From Kingella potus (GTDB taxonomy: Bacteria; Pseudomonadota; Gammaproteobacteria; Burkholderiales; Neisseriaceae), in the NCBI RefSeq assembly GCF_900451175.1, contig NZ_UGJJ01000001.1, forward strand, positions 682,001 to 746,000: a DNA stretch of 64,000 nt, read 5' to 3'. The notes beneath the pieces were generated by a model, which made no database searches, was not told the DNA's origin, and worked only from the letters and a program-made list of their open reading frames with translations. Positions 12,481-21,218 of this stretch are shown piece by piece. A program made the translations under genes and the position numbers. Each line of letters begins with the position of its first letter. The stretch's first letter is position 1.

Positions 12481-13812
12481 TCAGGGGTTGTAGCGCGGGT
12501 TTGTACCGTTGGGCAGGAGCTGCCAGACGTAGCCGGGATGTTTCATTTTGCCTGCGGTGCGTCCCGCTTCATCGCCGTAGCCCCAAAAGAAATCGACGCG
12601 CACCGCGCCTTTGATCGCGCTGCCGGTGTCCTGCGCCATGATGAGGCGGTTGAGGCCGTGGCGGGTGTCGGGATGGGTGGTGGCGAGGAAAAGCGGTGCG
12701 CCGAGGGTGATGTAGTGTTTGTCCACCGCGCCGGAGTAGCCGCCGGTGAGCGGGGTGCCGAGTGCGCCGACGGGGCCGTCGCCGTTGTCTTCGAGAACGC
12801 GGAAAAAGACGAAGCTGGGGTTTTGCCCGAGGATTTCGGCCAGCCGCTGCGGGTTTTGCCGGATATAGTTTTTGATGCCCTGCATATCGGTCTGCGCCAG
12901 CGGCAGGTAGCCTTTGTCGGCCATGTAGCGGGCAACGGAAACATAGGGGTATTCGTTTTTGTCGGCATAACCGAGCCGGATGTAATTTCCCTGCGGGGTT
13001 TTCAGACGGCCCGAGCCTTGGATTTGCAGGAAGAAGAGTTCGACAGGATCGTCGGCATAGCCGAGTACGGGGGCCTTGCCGTTGAGTGCGCCGGCGTTGA
13101 TTTCGCGGCGGGTGTGGTAGGGGAGGAAGCGGTTGCCGGAAAAACGGCCTTTCAGGGCTTTGCTGCGTTCGCTGACGGGAAAGGCGGCCAAATCGGCGGT
13201 GTACGTCCCGGCAGGGTCGATGATGCCGCTGTTTTGGCCGGTTTGGCGGATGCGTACGGCGGTTTTTTTATTGCGCAGATTTGCGGGCAGCTCGACGGAA
13301 ACGAAGTCGTAGGGAATGCCGTAAATGGGGAAGCGGGCTTGGGCGGACGGGCTTGTACCGCCGTGGAGGACGGGTTCGTAATAGCCGGTTACCGTGCCGG
13401 CGGGGCTGCCGTTGCCGGAGACCTGCCAGGGTGTGAAATACTGCTCGAAAAAGCGGCGGGCGGCGTGGTTGTGGCGCGGGGTTTGCGCGGCCTGGGTGCA
13501 GACGCTCTGCCAGGCGGGCTGGTTTTGCAAACGGGCGCAGCCTTTGAGGAAAGATTCGAGCGAGGCGGCAAAATGCTGGTGCGTCCAGTGCGGCAGGGCG
13601 GAATAATCGACGGCGGTATAAACCGCGCCGCCGCCGGAAACGCTCGTGCCGGCGGGCGAGCGCGCTCCGGCAGGCTGCGGCGGCAGAGAGGTGCCGGAGG
13701 GAAGCAGGGTTTGGCCTGATGGGGGGGCGGGTTTGGGGGATTTTTTCGATGTGCAGGCGGCAAGCAGGCAGGCAAGCAGCAACGCGCCGCTTCGCAGGAG
13801 GGTTTTGTTCAT
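12481..13812 (-). CDS. mltA: Membrane-bound lytic murein transglycosylase A (lipoprotein)
   Basis: MltA cleaves the MurNAc-GlcNAc bond of peptidoglycan with formation of 1,6-anhydro-MurNAc. The 443-residue product starts with a lipoprotein signal peptide with lipobox LAAC (MNKTLLRSGALLLACLLAAC), so it should be anchored in the outer membrane. The MltA barrel domain (G-Y-Y-E-P near residue 150) and the C-terminal 3D domain with its conserved aspartates (MAQDTGSAIKGAVRVDFFWG) are present. It corresponds to the meningococcal antigen GNA33. The ATG at 13812 is chosen because it gives the lipobox; a longer frame to 13896 is DUS-derived. Confidence 0.94.
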   Translation of the reverse strand: MNKTLLRSGALLLACLLAACTSKKSPKPAPPSGQTLLPSGTSLPPQPAGARSPAGTSVSGGGAVYTAVDYSALPHWTHQHFAASLESFLKGCARLQNQPAWQSVCTQAAQTPRHNHAARRFFEQYFTPWQVSGNGSPAGTVTGYYEPVLHGGTSPSAQARFPIYGIPYDFVSVELPANLRNKKTAVRIRQTGQNSGIIDPAGTYTADLAAFPVSERSKALKGRFSGNRFLPYHTRREINAGALNGKAPVLGYADDPVELFFLQIQGSGRLKTPQGNYIRLGYADKNEYPYVSVARYMADKGYLPLAQTDMQGIKNYIRQNPQRLAEILGQNPSFVFFRVLEDNGDGPVGALGTPLTGGYSGAVDKHYITLGAPLFLATTHPDTRHGLNRLIMAQDTGSAIKGAVRVDFFWGYGDEAGRTAGKMKHPGYVWQLLPNGTNPRYNP

Positions 13813-13979
13813 ACGTTTTGGGTGCAAAGGGAAAAGGCTGTCTGAAATATATTTTTCAGACGGCCTGAAAAACACGGGAATGGAAAACGGCGGCACTATA
13901 TCACAGGCCGCCTACCGCGCCGCCCTGCGGGAGCGCAGCGGTGCGGCAGGCAATCTGCCGGCAGGGTGCGGACAAGGTT

Positions 13980-14762
13980 TTAAAACAGTTTGGCCACTTC
14001 GGCGGCAATGTCGTCCGCCCGCATAAAGGTTTCGCCGATCAGGAAGGTGTGTACGCCGTGTGCGCGCATCAATACGATGTCTTCGCGGCTGCGGATGCCG
14101 CTTTCGGTTACCACTGTTTTGCCCGCCAGATGCGGCAGCAGGCGCAGGGTTTGGTCGAGGCTGACTTCGAAAGTGCGCAGGTTGCGGTTGTTCACGCCTA
14201 CCAGCGGCGTGGTCAGGCGGGTGCATTTTTCCACTTCGGATTCGTCGTGCAGCTCGAGCAGCACGTCCATGCCCAAAGCGTGTGCCGCCTGTTCGCAGCG
14301 TTCCAGTGTGTCCGCATCGAGGGCGGCGGCAATCAGCAAAACCGCATCCGCGCCCCATGCGCGTGCCTGATACACCTGGTATTCGCCGATGATGAAGTCT
14401 TTGCGCAACACCGGCAGCGACACGGCGGCGCGGGCGGCACGCAGGTATTCGGGCGAGCCTTGGAAATAGTTTTCGTCGGTCAGCACCGACAGGCAGGCCG
14501 CGCCTGCACGTTCGTAATCGGCGGCGTGTCCGGCGGGGCGGAAATCGGCGCGGATCAGGCCTTTGGAGGGGCTGGCTTTTTTGATTTCGGCAATCAGGGC
14601 GGGCAAACCGGCGGCGTGTTTGGCGCGGATGGCGCGGACAAATCCGCGCGGCGGCGGCGCGGCGGCGGCGCGGCGGCGGATTTCGTCAAACGGCACGGCG
14701 GCTTCGGCAGCTGCGGTTTCTTCTGCTTTGGTGGCAAGGATTTTTTCGAGGATGTCGGTCAT
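13980..14762 (-). CDS. trpC: Indole-3-glycerol phosphate synthase
   Basis: TrpC catalyses ring closure of CdRP to indole-3-glycerol phosphate in tryptophan synthesis. The 260-residue TIM barrel carries the family signatures IAEIKKASPSKG (residues 57-68), the LRKDFIIGEYQV strand, GVNNRNL and the phosphate-binding VTESGI segment near the C-terminus. It is a stand-alone TrpC, not fused to TrpF. Other trp genes are not adjacent; it sits between mltA and the DUF3079 gene on the same strand. Confidence 0.96.
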   Translation of the reverse strand: MTDILEKILATKAEETAAAEAAVPFDEIRRRAAAAPPPRGFVRAIRAKHAAGLPALIAEIKKASPSKGLIRADFRPAGHAADYERAGAACLSVLTDENYFQGSPEYLRAARAAVSLPVLRKDFIIGEYQVYQARAWGADAVLLIAAALDADTLERCEQAAHALGMDVLLELHDESEVEKCTRLTTPLVGVNNRNLRTFEVSLDQTLRLLPHLAGKTVVTESGIRSREDIVLMRAHGVHTFLIGETFMRADDIAAEVAKLF

Positions 14763-14826
14763 GGTTTGTCGCAGAAAACGGAAAACGGCGGATTATATCG
14801 GCGGGTGTGGGTTTGGCAAACGGTAC

Positions 14827-14855
14827 AGGCCGTCTGAAAATCTTTCAGACGGCCT
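14827..14855. terminator. Inverted DUS pair after the DUF3079 gene
   Basis: Facing DUS copies separated by only a few bases form a tight hairpin just past the stop at 14861. Confidence 0.7.
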
Positions 14856-14860
14856 GTTGT

Positions 14861-15127
14861 TCAACATTTGGGCGGCAGCCTGATATGCGGCTTCGCTTTC
14901 TTGGCAGGACTTTCGGCGGGCAGCAGCCCGAGTTCGCGCTGCTGGCTTTCGCTCAGCAGGTTGCTCCAATCGCCTTTTTCATACCATTGCCGTCCGTCAA
15001 GCTCGCACGGATGCTGGATGCGTTCGCAGCCGTTGCCGCACTGCAAATCCTCCGCCGGACAGTATTTTTCGCAGCCCCAACAAATGCGTTCGGGATGTTT
15101 GGGAAAAATGGGAAATTTTTTTGCCAT
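14861..15127 (-). CDS. DUF3079 family small cysteine-rich protein
   Basis: The 88-residue product begins MAKKFPIFPKHPERICWGCEKYC and contains paired cysteines (WGCEKYC and LQCGNGCERIQHPCEL), which suggest metal binding. This matches the DUF3079 family found in Beta- and Gammaproteobacteria; function unknown. I chose the internal ATG at 15127 rather than the frame start at 15163 because family members begin MAKKFP. It ends with a Lys/Pro-rich tail. Confidence 0.8.
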   Translation of the reverse strand: MAKKFPIFPKHPERICWGCEKYCPAEDLQCGNGCERIQHPCELDGRQWYEKGDWSNLLSESQQRELGLLPAESPAKKAKPHIRLPPKC

Positions 15128-15693
15128 TGCGCTTCCTTCCGCAAAACCCGAAAAATGATACACCTTTTATAAATGCTTTACAGCAGGGCGGGGCGGACTT
15201 GCCTGATGCGGATGCTTTAGCGGCCGTCTGAAAACAAGAGCTTTCGCGAAATGCAGACAAAAAACTGCCGCCGCATATTCCCACAATATGCAGCGGCAAA
15301 TCCCCAGCTCTGTCTTCCCATACAGAGCCGTCTGCCATCCGTCGGACGGCAGAGCGTCGTCGGGGTTCTCGTTTTCCGTAATGTATTTGTTTTATGATGC
15401 TTTCGCATCCGTTAAGAACGACCGGCACGCTGTGCGCCGGTAAAATATTTTTAGCAACCGATATGCCAAATTTAACTTTATTTCAAATATGATTACAGAT
15501 TACTGATATAACAGGGAATAATTTAATCTGTTTTTTGACTTCCCGGCCACAGGCGGCAGTACGCCAGCGGTTTGCGCCGTATTCCGACCGCTCCGCTTCC
15601 GGCAAAATAGGCGGATTTATGCCGATTTGCGGCAGACCGTCGGCATATTTAAAGCAGCCGGTCCAACAAAATCAAAACAATACAAACCGTCCC
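15128..15693. other. Intergenic region, DUF3079 to EEP gene
   Basis: About 570 bases with no supported gene. It contains a DUS near 15222, an imperfect palindrome around 15268-15298 (GCCGCCGCATATT with AATATGCAGCGGC), and an AT-rich stretch 15440-15540. The overlapping short reading frames have no family resemblance. Confidence 0.5.
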
Positions 15694-16572
15694 TTATTCC
15701 CGCCATTGCACTGACAACGCGCGGTGGTCGGAATACATCCACGGCAGAGCTTGGGTACGCACGCTGAGGTTTTTGGCAAAGACATGGTCGATATTGAGAA
15801 AAAACGGTTTCCACGTCGGCATATGGAAACGGGTTTGCGCAGCGGCTCCTGCCTCGTTTGCAAAACGGCGGAACAGCGGTGAAAACGGGCTGCTGTTCAG
15901 ATCGCCCACCACAAGGGCTTTGTTTTCCGCCGCCACGGCAAGGGCGGTATCGTGCAGATAAGCGGCACGGTGTCGCGCAAATTCGCTGCTGACGGGCGGC
16001 GGCGGGTGCAGGGCGTATAGGGCGGTATTGCCGGCCTCGGCGCGGATATAGGGATAAGCGTTTGAAAAACGTACTTCGCAGGCCGATAGAGGCTGCCTGC
16101 TCCATAAAGCCATTGCAAAAGGGCTGTCGGAGCGGTGTCCGCAGCCGTAAGGATAGCGGCGGCGCAGCTGTGCCCAGCCCTCATCGGCCAAATCGATTTC
16201 CGCCAAAGCCAGTATGTCGGCATCCTCCGCAAGCAAAGCGGCCGTTTCGGCCTGCGGCTGCGGGTTGTCGAGATTGACGTTGTACCAAACCAGCCGCTGC
16301 CGCGTTTCAGACGGCCTCTCTATATCGAAAGGCTGTGCCAGCCAGCACACGGTAACGGCTGTACAGATTGCCCACAGCCAACGCTGCCGCCCTTTACAGA
16401 GCAAAGCCGCAAGTAAAAAAACCGCAGCGTAATGCGGCATAAAATGGGAAAACAGTTCGGCAAACCAATTCCATGCGCCAAGCTGTCCGACAACAGCCGC
16501 CGCCAGCGACAAAACAGCCAGCGTATTCAGCCTTCTGTCCAAGAAATCCCGCCATGAAAAATTTTTCTTCAT
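15694..16572 (-). CDS. Membrane-anchored endonuclease/exonuclease/phosphatase family protein
   Basis: The 292-residue protein has about three hydrophobic membrane segments in residues 15-85. A periplasm-facing or cytoplasmic EEP domain follows, with the family landmarks VWYNVNLDN, ALAEID (metal-binding glutamate), VVGDLNSSPFSPLF (Asp/Asn pair) and the terminal SDHRAL motif. Relatives (YafD-like proteins) are metal-dependent phosphodiesterases or nucleases; the substrate here is unknown. The ATG at 16572 follows GAAGGAACAAATCAAG, a usable ribosome site. A DUS is translated as RPSETR near residue 87. Confidence 0.85.
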   Translation of the reverse strand: MKKNFSWRDFLDRRLNTLAVLSLAAAVVGQLGAWNWFAELFSHFMPHYAAVFLLAALLCKGRQRWLWAICTAVTVCWLAQPFDIERPSETRQRLVWYNVNLDNPQPQAETAALLAEDADILALAEIDLADEGWAQLRRRYPYGCGHRSDSPFAMALWSRQPLSACEVRFSNAYPYIRAEAGNTALYALHPPPPVSSEFARHRAAYLHDTALAVAAENKALVVGDLNSSPFSPLFRRFANEAGAAAQTRFHMPTWKPFFLNIDHVFAKNLSVRTQALPWMYSDHRALSVQWRE

Positions 16573-16741
16573 CTTGATTTGTTCCTTCTGTCTGAAAAAC
16601 CTGCCGCCGCTTTGTATGGCGGAACAAAACAAACAATCTGCGTCCTTACCGCGTCTTGTCCGTTTCTATTTTTTTGTCCCGCTATATCCGTCATATCCGT
16701 AACCGTGTGCGGCTTGCTCCGCATACCCCGACTTAATACAG

Positions 16742-16781
16742 AGGCCGTCTGAAAACACAGATTCTGTTTTTCAGACGGCCT
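16742..16781. terminator. Inverted DUS pair after gltX
   Basis: Facing DUS copies 19 bases beyond the gltX stop. Confidence 0.7.
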
Positions 16782-16799
16782 TTCCTATCCGGATTCGTA

Positions 16800-18194
16800 T
16801 TACGAACGGATGCGGCGCAATACTTCTTCTTTGCCGATTAGGGCCAAAACGGCATCTACACTCGGGGTTTTGGCCGTGCCGCATACGGCCAGGCGCAGCG
16901 GCATGCCGAGTTTGCCCATTTTGATGCTTTCTTCGTCGCAGAAGGGTTTGAACAGTTCGTGGATGGATTCGGCCGTCCAGTCGTCCAGTGCTTCAAGGCG
17001 TTCGGCAAAGCGCAGCATGCGGGCGGGGGCTTCTCCGTCCCAGTGTTTTTGTACGTCGGCTTCGGCCGGTGTTTGTTTTTGGTAGAAATACAGGCATTCG
17101 TCGGCGAGCGTGTTCAAGTCTTGGGCGCGGTCTTTGACGAGATCGAGTACGTCTTCCAGATTGGGCGTGGCGGTGTCGGTGATACCGCGTATGGCCAAAC
17201 GTTCTTTGAGCAGCGCGGCCAGTTTGCCGTTGGGTGTGATTTTGATGTGTTCGCCGTTGATCCAGTAGAGTTTTTTCAAATCCATGCGGCTGGGCGAGGC
17301 GGATACGTCTTTCAGGTCGAACCATTCGACAAACTGCTGCATGGTGAAAAATTCGTCGTCGCCGTGTGCCCAGCCTAGCCGAGCCAGATAGTTGAGCATG
17401 GCTTCGGGCAGGATGCCCATTGCGTCAAACTCGGTAATGGCTACGGTGTCGCCGCTGCGTTTGGAGATTTTGCGGCCTTGCTCGTTGAGTATCATCGGCA
17501 GGTGGCCGTATTCGGGCAGGGTTGCGCCGACGGCTTTTAAGATGTTGATTTGTTTGGGTGTGTTGTTTACATGGTCGTCGCCGCGTATCACGTGGGTGAT
17601 GCCCATGTCGAAATCGTCTACCACGACGCAGAAATTGTAGGTGGGCGTGCCGTCGGCGCGGGCGATGATGAGGTCGTCGAGGGCTTCGTTGGGAATGGTG
17701 ATGCCGCCTTTGACCAGGTCGTGCCAACGGGTTGTGCCTTCGAGCGGCATTTTGAAACGTACGACAGGCTCGCGGCCTTCGGGAACCGGCGGCAATACTT
17801 TGCCTTCTTCCGGCCGCCAGCGGCGGTCGTAGGTGGCCGTGCCTTCTTTTTCGGCTTTTTCGCGCATGGCTTCCAGCTCTTCTTTGCTGCAATAGCAGTA
17901 ATAGGCATGGCCTGTTTTCAAAAGCTCGGCAATCACTTCTTTGTAGCGCCCGAAACGGCGGGTTTGGTAAACGACATTGTCGGCGTTGTCGTAGTTGAGG
18001 CCTACCCAATTCATGCCGTCGAGAATGATGTTGACGGATTCGGCGGTGGAGCGGGCGAGATCGGTGTCTTCGATGCGCAAGAGAAACTCACCTTTATGGT
18101 GGCGGGCAAACGCCCATGAAAACAGGGCGGTACGGACACCGCCGATGTGCAGGTAGCCGGTGGGGCTGGGGGCAAAACGGGTTTTGACGGTCAT
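16800..18194 (-). CDS. gltX: Glutamate--tRNA ligase
   Basis: GltX charges tRNA-Glu. The 464-residue class I synthetase shows FAPSPTGYLHIGG (the HIGH motif, residues 7-19) and the KMSKS equivalent KISKRSGD near residue 240, followed by the anticodon-binding helical domain. Length fits the discriminating or nondiscriminating bacterial enzyme. The paralogue gluQ is also in this window (34308-35234). Confidence 0.97.
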   Translation of the reverse strand: MTVKTRFAPSPTGYLHIGGVRTALFSWAFARHHKGEFLLRIEDTDLARSTAESVNIILDGMNWVGLNYDNADNVVYQTRRFGRYKEVIAELLKTGHAYYCYCSKEELEAMREKAEKEGTATYDRRWRPEEGKVLPPVPEGREPVVRFKMPLEGTTRWHDLVKGGITIPNEALDDLIIARADGTPTYNFCVVVDDFDMGITHVIRGDDHVNNTPKQINILKAVGATLPEYGHLPMILNEQGRKISKRSGDTVAITEFDAMGILPEAMLNYLARLGWAHGDDEFFTMQQFVEWFDLKDVSASPSRMDLKKLYWINGEHIKITPNGKLAALLKERLAIRGITDTATPNLEDVLDLVKDRAQDLNTLADECLYFYQKQTPAEADVQKHWDGEAPARMLRFAERLEALDDWTAESIHELFKPFCDEESIKMGKLGMPLRLAVCGTAKTPSVDAVLALIGKEEVLRRIRS

Positions 18195-18227
18195 TTTTTG
18201 TCTTTCAATCGGTTTTAAAACGGTTTG

Positions 18228-18265
18228 AGGCCGTCTGAAAGCATATTTGGGTTTTCAGACGGCCT
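18228..18265. terminator. Inverted DUS pair after ogt
   Basis: Facing DUS copies directly behind the ogt stop at 18271. Confidence 0.7.
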
Positions 18266-18270
18266 GTTGT

Positions 18271-18822
18271 TCAAAATAAAGATGCGTTGCCGCTTTCCAA
18301 TGCCAGCAATGCCTGTTTGCGCGGCAGGCCGCCGGCATAGCCGGTCAGACTGCCGTCGCTGCCGATGACACGGTGGCAGGGAACGATAATGGAGATTTTG
18401 TTTGCACCGTTGGCGGCGGCAACGGCACGCACCGCTTTCGGATTGCCGGACATTTCCGACTGCTGCTTGTAGCTGCGGGTTTCTCCGTAAGGAATGGTTT
18501 GCAGAATGTGCCACACCTTTTTTTGAAACGGCGTGCCGACCAAATCCAAAGGCAAATCGAAATTCTGCCGTTTCCCCGAAAAATATCCGTCAAGCTGGCG
18601 GCGTAAATTTTGGGTTTCTCCGGTTTCTTTTGCCGTAAAACCGTCGGCATGATAATAAAAGGCTACCGCTTTCAGTTCGCTATCCAAATGTTTCTGCCCC
18701 TCAAATTCCAGCAGGCATAAGCCTTTTGGCGAAAAAACAGCACTCATCCAACCCAGCGGGGTTTCGATGCGGATGCGGTTCAAAAGGTTTGTTTCAGACG
18801 GCCTCGCAATATTTCTGTCCAC
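18271..18822 (-). CDS. ogt: Methylated-DNA--protein-cysteine methyltransferase
   Basis: Ogt removes methyl groups from O6-methylguanine onto its own cysteine. The C-terminal domain has the active-site PCHR (IIVPCHRVIGSDGSLTGYAGG) and the helix-turn-helix with FQKKVWHILQTIPYGET. I place the start at a GTG (18822) whose G is the last base of the yigZ stop codon. AGGAGG lies 4 bases before it, so the two genes overlap by one base and are probably translationally coupled. This gives 183 residues. A frame start at 18888 would lie inside yigZ. Residues 7-10 (RPSE) are DUS-encoded. Confidence 0.88.
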   Translation of the reverse strand: MDRNIARPSETNLLNRIRIETPLGWMSAVFSPKGLCLLEFEGQKHLDSELKAVAFYYHADGFTAKETGETQNLRRQLDGYFSGKRQNFDLPLDLVGTPFQKKVWHILQTIPYGETRSYKQQSEMSGNPKAVRAVAAANGANKISIIVPCHRVIGSDGSLTGYAGGLPRKQALLALESGNASLF

Positions 18823-19463
18823 TAAGCCTCCTTTTCTGCTTCTGCCGGAAAATTTTCCTTTATTTCTATTACACGTGTCTGCCGCCATGCTGCGATACAG
18901 TTTTCATAAGCTGCCAACGGCACACAAACGGTCAAACGGCAGTCAAGCTGCAAATCCTGCTCCACGATTTCGGCATGATGCTGTTTGGCAATTCTTACGG
19001 CATCGTTCAAATGCGGGTAGGCACAATTCAAAAAAACGGTTTTCCCAATATTTTTCTCAATAATTTCCGCTGCTTTCAACGCATCGGAAGCAGCGGTTTT
19101 ATAGGCATGTATCAGTCCGGGTACGCCGAGCAGCGTACCGCCGAAATAACGTACGACAATAATCAGCACATCGGTCAGGCCGAAAGAATCGATTTGTCCG
19201 AGTATCGGCCTTCCTGCGCTGCCGGAAGGTTCCCCGTCGTCATTGGCACGGAATTGCAGGCCGTCCGTACCCAGCCGGTAGGCATAACACCAATGCCGCG
19301 CCTTATGGTGCGCCTGCCGCTGCTCATCCACCAGCGTTTTTACTTCGCCGGCAGTACGCACCGGATAGGCATAGGCAATAAACCGGCTGCCTTTGTCTTT
19401 AAACTCGGCTTCGGCAAATGCGGCAATGGTTTGGTAAGCTGTGGGATACATTCGTTTCGACAT
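18822..19463 (-). CDS. yigZ: IMPACT/YigZ family protein
   Basis: The 213-residue protein has the IMPACT N-terminal fold (KGSRFIAYAYPV, the AHHKARHWCYAYRLG region and DDGEPSGSAGRPIL), followed by a ferredoxin-like YigZ C-terminal domain. The family is linked to translation or stress regulation, but its biochemical role in bacteria is not settled. It is followed without a gap by ogt, and an inverted DUS pair and a parS site separate it from etfA. Confidence 0.9.
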   Translation of the reverse strand: MSKRMYPTAYQTIAAFAEAEFKDKGSRFIAYAYPVRTAGEVKTLVDEQRQAHHKARHWCYAYRLGTDGLQFRANDDGEPSGSAGRPILGQIDSFGLTDVLIIVVRYFGGTLLGVPGLIHAYKTAASDALKAAEIIEKNIGKTVFLNCAYPHLNDAVRIAKQHHAEIVEQDLQLDCRLTVCVPLAAYENCIAAWRQTRVIEIKENFPAEAEKEA

Positions 19464-19475
19464 CGGGTTGCGGAA

Positions 19476-19514
19476 AGCCGTCTGAAAAGCGGGAGTTGCA
19501 TTTTCAGACGGCCT
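19476..19514. terminator. Inverted DUS pair between etfA and yigZ
   Basis: The left copy is a variant (AAGCCGTCTGAAA); the pair would terminate the etfBA transcript. Confidence 0.65.
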
Positions 19515-19529
19515 GTTTCACGTGAAACT
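19514..19529. promoter_or_regulatory. parS centromere site (15 of 16 matches)
   Basis: TGTTTCACGTGAAACT differs from the conserved ParB-binding palindrome TGTTTCACGTGAAACA only at the last base. It abuts the etfA stop codon. Confidence 0.85.
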
Positions 19530-20464
19530 CAATTCTTTAATGCAGCGGTAAGCTGCGGCACAATTTCAAACAGATCGCCGACAATGCCGTAATCGGCAAC
19601 ATTGAAAATCGGCGCATCCGGATCTTTATTAATGGCAACAATGGTTTTGCTGTCTTGCATACCGGCAATATGCTGGATTGCACCGGAAATACCGACGGCA
19701 ATATACAGCTCGGGCGCAACCACTTTGCCGGTCTGCCCGACCTGGTAATCGTTCGGCGCATATTCCGCGTCTACCGCAGCCCGCGACGCGCCCACCGCCG
19801 CACCAAGCGCGTCTGCCAAAGGAAAAATCAGCTTATCGAAATTTTCCTTGCTTCCCAAACCCCTGCCGCCGGAAACAACCACTTTGGCCTGCGTCAGCTC
19901 GGGGCGTTCCAATTGCGGCAGTTCGCGTCCGACAAGCCGGCTGAGGTTTTGTGCGGGCGTGGCTGATATTTCGACAATTTCCGCGCTTCCTCCTTCTTCA
20001 GCCGCCGCAAAAGCGGTGGTACGGAATGTCAGCACCAGTTTCGGTTCGCCGCATTGCAACGTAAGCAGCGCATTACCTGCATAAATCGGACGGACAAAAG
20101 TATCGGCATCAACAATTTCCACCAAATCGGAAATCTGCGGGCAATCCAAAAGCGCGGCGATGCGCGGCATCAGGTTTTTGCCGAAAACATCGGCGGCAGC
20201 GGTGAAATAACGGTAGTCTTCCGCCAGCGATACGGCCAGCGGCGCAAGTTCTTCCGCCAAGCCTGCACCAAAATGCGGCGCATCGGCAAACAAAACTTTT
20301 TCTACCCCGCAAAGGCCGGCGGCCTGTGCCGCAACAGATTGTGCACCGCTTCCGGCCACCAGGATATGTACCGCACCAAGCTGCGCGGCGGCAGAAACGG
20401 CATGAAGCGTGGCGGGATTTAAGGCTTGGTTATTGTGCTCGGCAATTACTAAAACGGTCATCAT
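19529..20464 (-). CDS. etfA: Electron transfer flavoprotein subunit alpha
   Basis: EtfA binds FAD and, with EtfB, passes electrons from dehydrogenases to ETF:quinone oxidoreductase. The 311-residue protein has the N-terminal alpha/beta domain and the C-terminal FAD-binding segment with VVSGGRGLGSKENF and the signature YIAVGISGAIQHIAGM, then INKDPDAPIF. It follows etfB by 7 bases on the same strand. Two in-frame ATGs stand side by side at the start; the first is used. Confidence 0.96.
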   Translation of the reverse strand: MMTVLVIAEHNNQALNPATLHAVSAAAQLGAVHILVAGSGAQSVAAQAAGLCGVEKVLFADAPHFGAGLAEELAPLAVSLAEDYRYFTAAADVFGKNLMPRIAALLDCPQISDLVEIVDADTFVRPIYAGNALLTLQCGEPKLVLTFRTTAFAAAEEGGSAEIVEISATPAQNLSRLVGRELPQLERPELTQAKVVVSGGRGLGSKENFDKLIFPLADALGAAVGASRAAVDAEYAPNDYQVGQTGKVVAPELYIAVGISGAIQHIAGMQDSKTIVAINKDPDAPIFNVADYGIVGDLFEIVPQLTAALKN

Positions 20465-20471
20465 ATCCTCC

Positions 20472-21218
20472 TTAAATCACTTTTGCTGTTTTCAGTTTGG
20501 CCACCAGTTCGGCGGTATCGGCGGCTTTTTCGCCCGCCCGTTTCGTTTGCGGTTCGGTATAACGCACGGCCTGCAATCGGGGCGCAACGCCGACACCCAA
20601 CGCTTCCGGCGTGAGTTTTTCCAAAGGTTTCTTTTTTGCCTGCATAATTTGCGGCAGCTTGACATAGCGCGGCTCGTTCAAACGCAAATCCGCGCTGATA
20701 ACGGCAGGCAGTTTCAAAGCCAAGGTTTCCAAACCTCCGTCAATTTCCCGGGTAACGATCGCTTCGTTTGCGGACAATTCGAGTTTTCCCGCAAAAGTTC
20801 CCTGCGGAACGTTCATCAGTGCGGCCAGCATTTGCGCTGTTTGGCAGGCATCATCGTCGATTGCCTGTTTGCCCAGCAGGAGAATTTGCGGCTGTTCTTT
20901 GTCTGCCACGGCTTTAAGCAGTTTGGCTATGACCAAAGGCTCCAAAACCGCTTCGGTTTCGACATGGACGGCACGGTCGGCACCCATAGCCAATGCCGTA
21001 CGCAAAGTGTCTTCACATTTTTTGCCTCCAAGGGATACGGCAACGATTTCGCTGACTTTCCCCGCCTCTTTCAAGCGTACGGCTTCTTCAACGGCAATTT
21101 CGTCAAACGGATTCACCGCCATTTTGACATTGCCTATATCCACATCCGAACCGTCGGCCTTTACCCTTACTTTTACGTTGTAATCCACCACACGTTTTAC
21201 GGCAACCAATGCTTTCAT
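20472..21218 (-). CDS. etfB: Electron transfer flavoprotein subunit beta
   Basis: The 248-residue partner of EtfA carries AMP and the ETF-beta signature (VKVRVKADGSDVDIG, NPFDEIAVEEAVRLKE, and LALKLPAVISADLRLNEPRYVKLPQIMQAKKK). The start at 21218 is where family members begin (MKALVAVKRVVDYNVKV). Its ATG overlaps the TGA of waaC as ATGA, so translation is probably coupled to that LPS gene. The longer frame up to 21497 is antisense or out-of-frame waaC sequence. Confidence 0.96.
   Translation of the reverse strand: MKALVAVKRVVDYNVKVRVKADGSDVDIGNVKMAVNPFDEIAVEEAVRLKEAGKVSEIVAVSLGGKKCEDTLRTALAMGADRAVHVETEAVLEPLVIAKLLKAVADKEQPQILLLGKQAIDDDACQTAQMLAALMNVPQGTFAGKLELSANEAIVTREIDGGLETLALKLPAVISADLRLNEPRYVKLPQIMQAKKKPLEKLTPEALGVGVAPRLQAVRYTEPQTKRAGEKAADTAELVAKLKTAKVI

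Noticed and set aside
15217..15428. Short minus-strand frames in the gap upstream of the DUF3079 gene
   Set aside because: Arg/Cys-rich, DUS-containing, with no ribosome site or family match.
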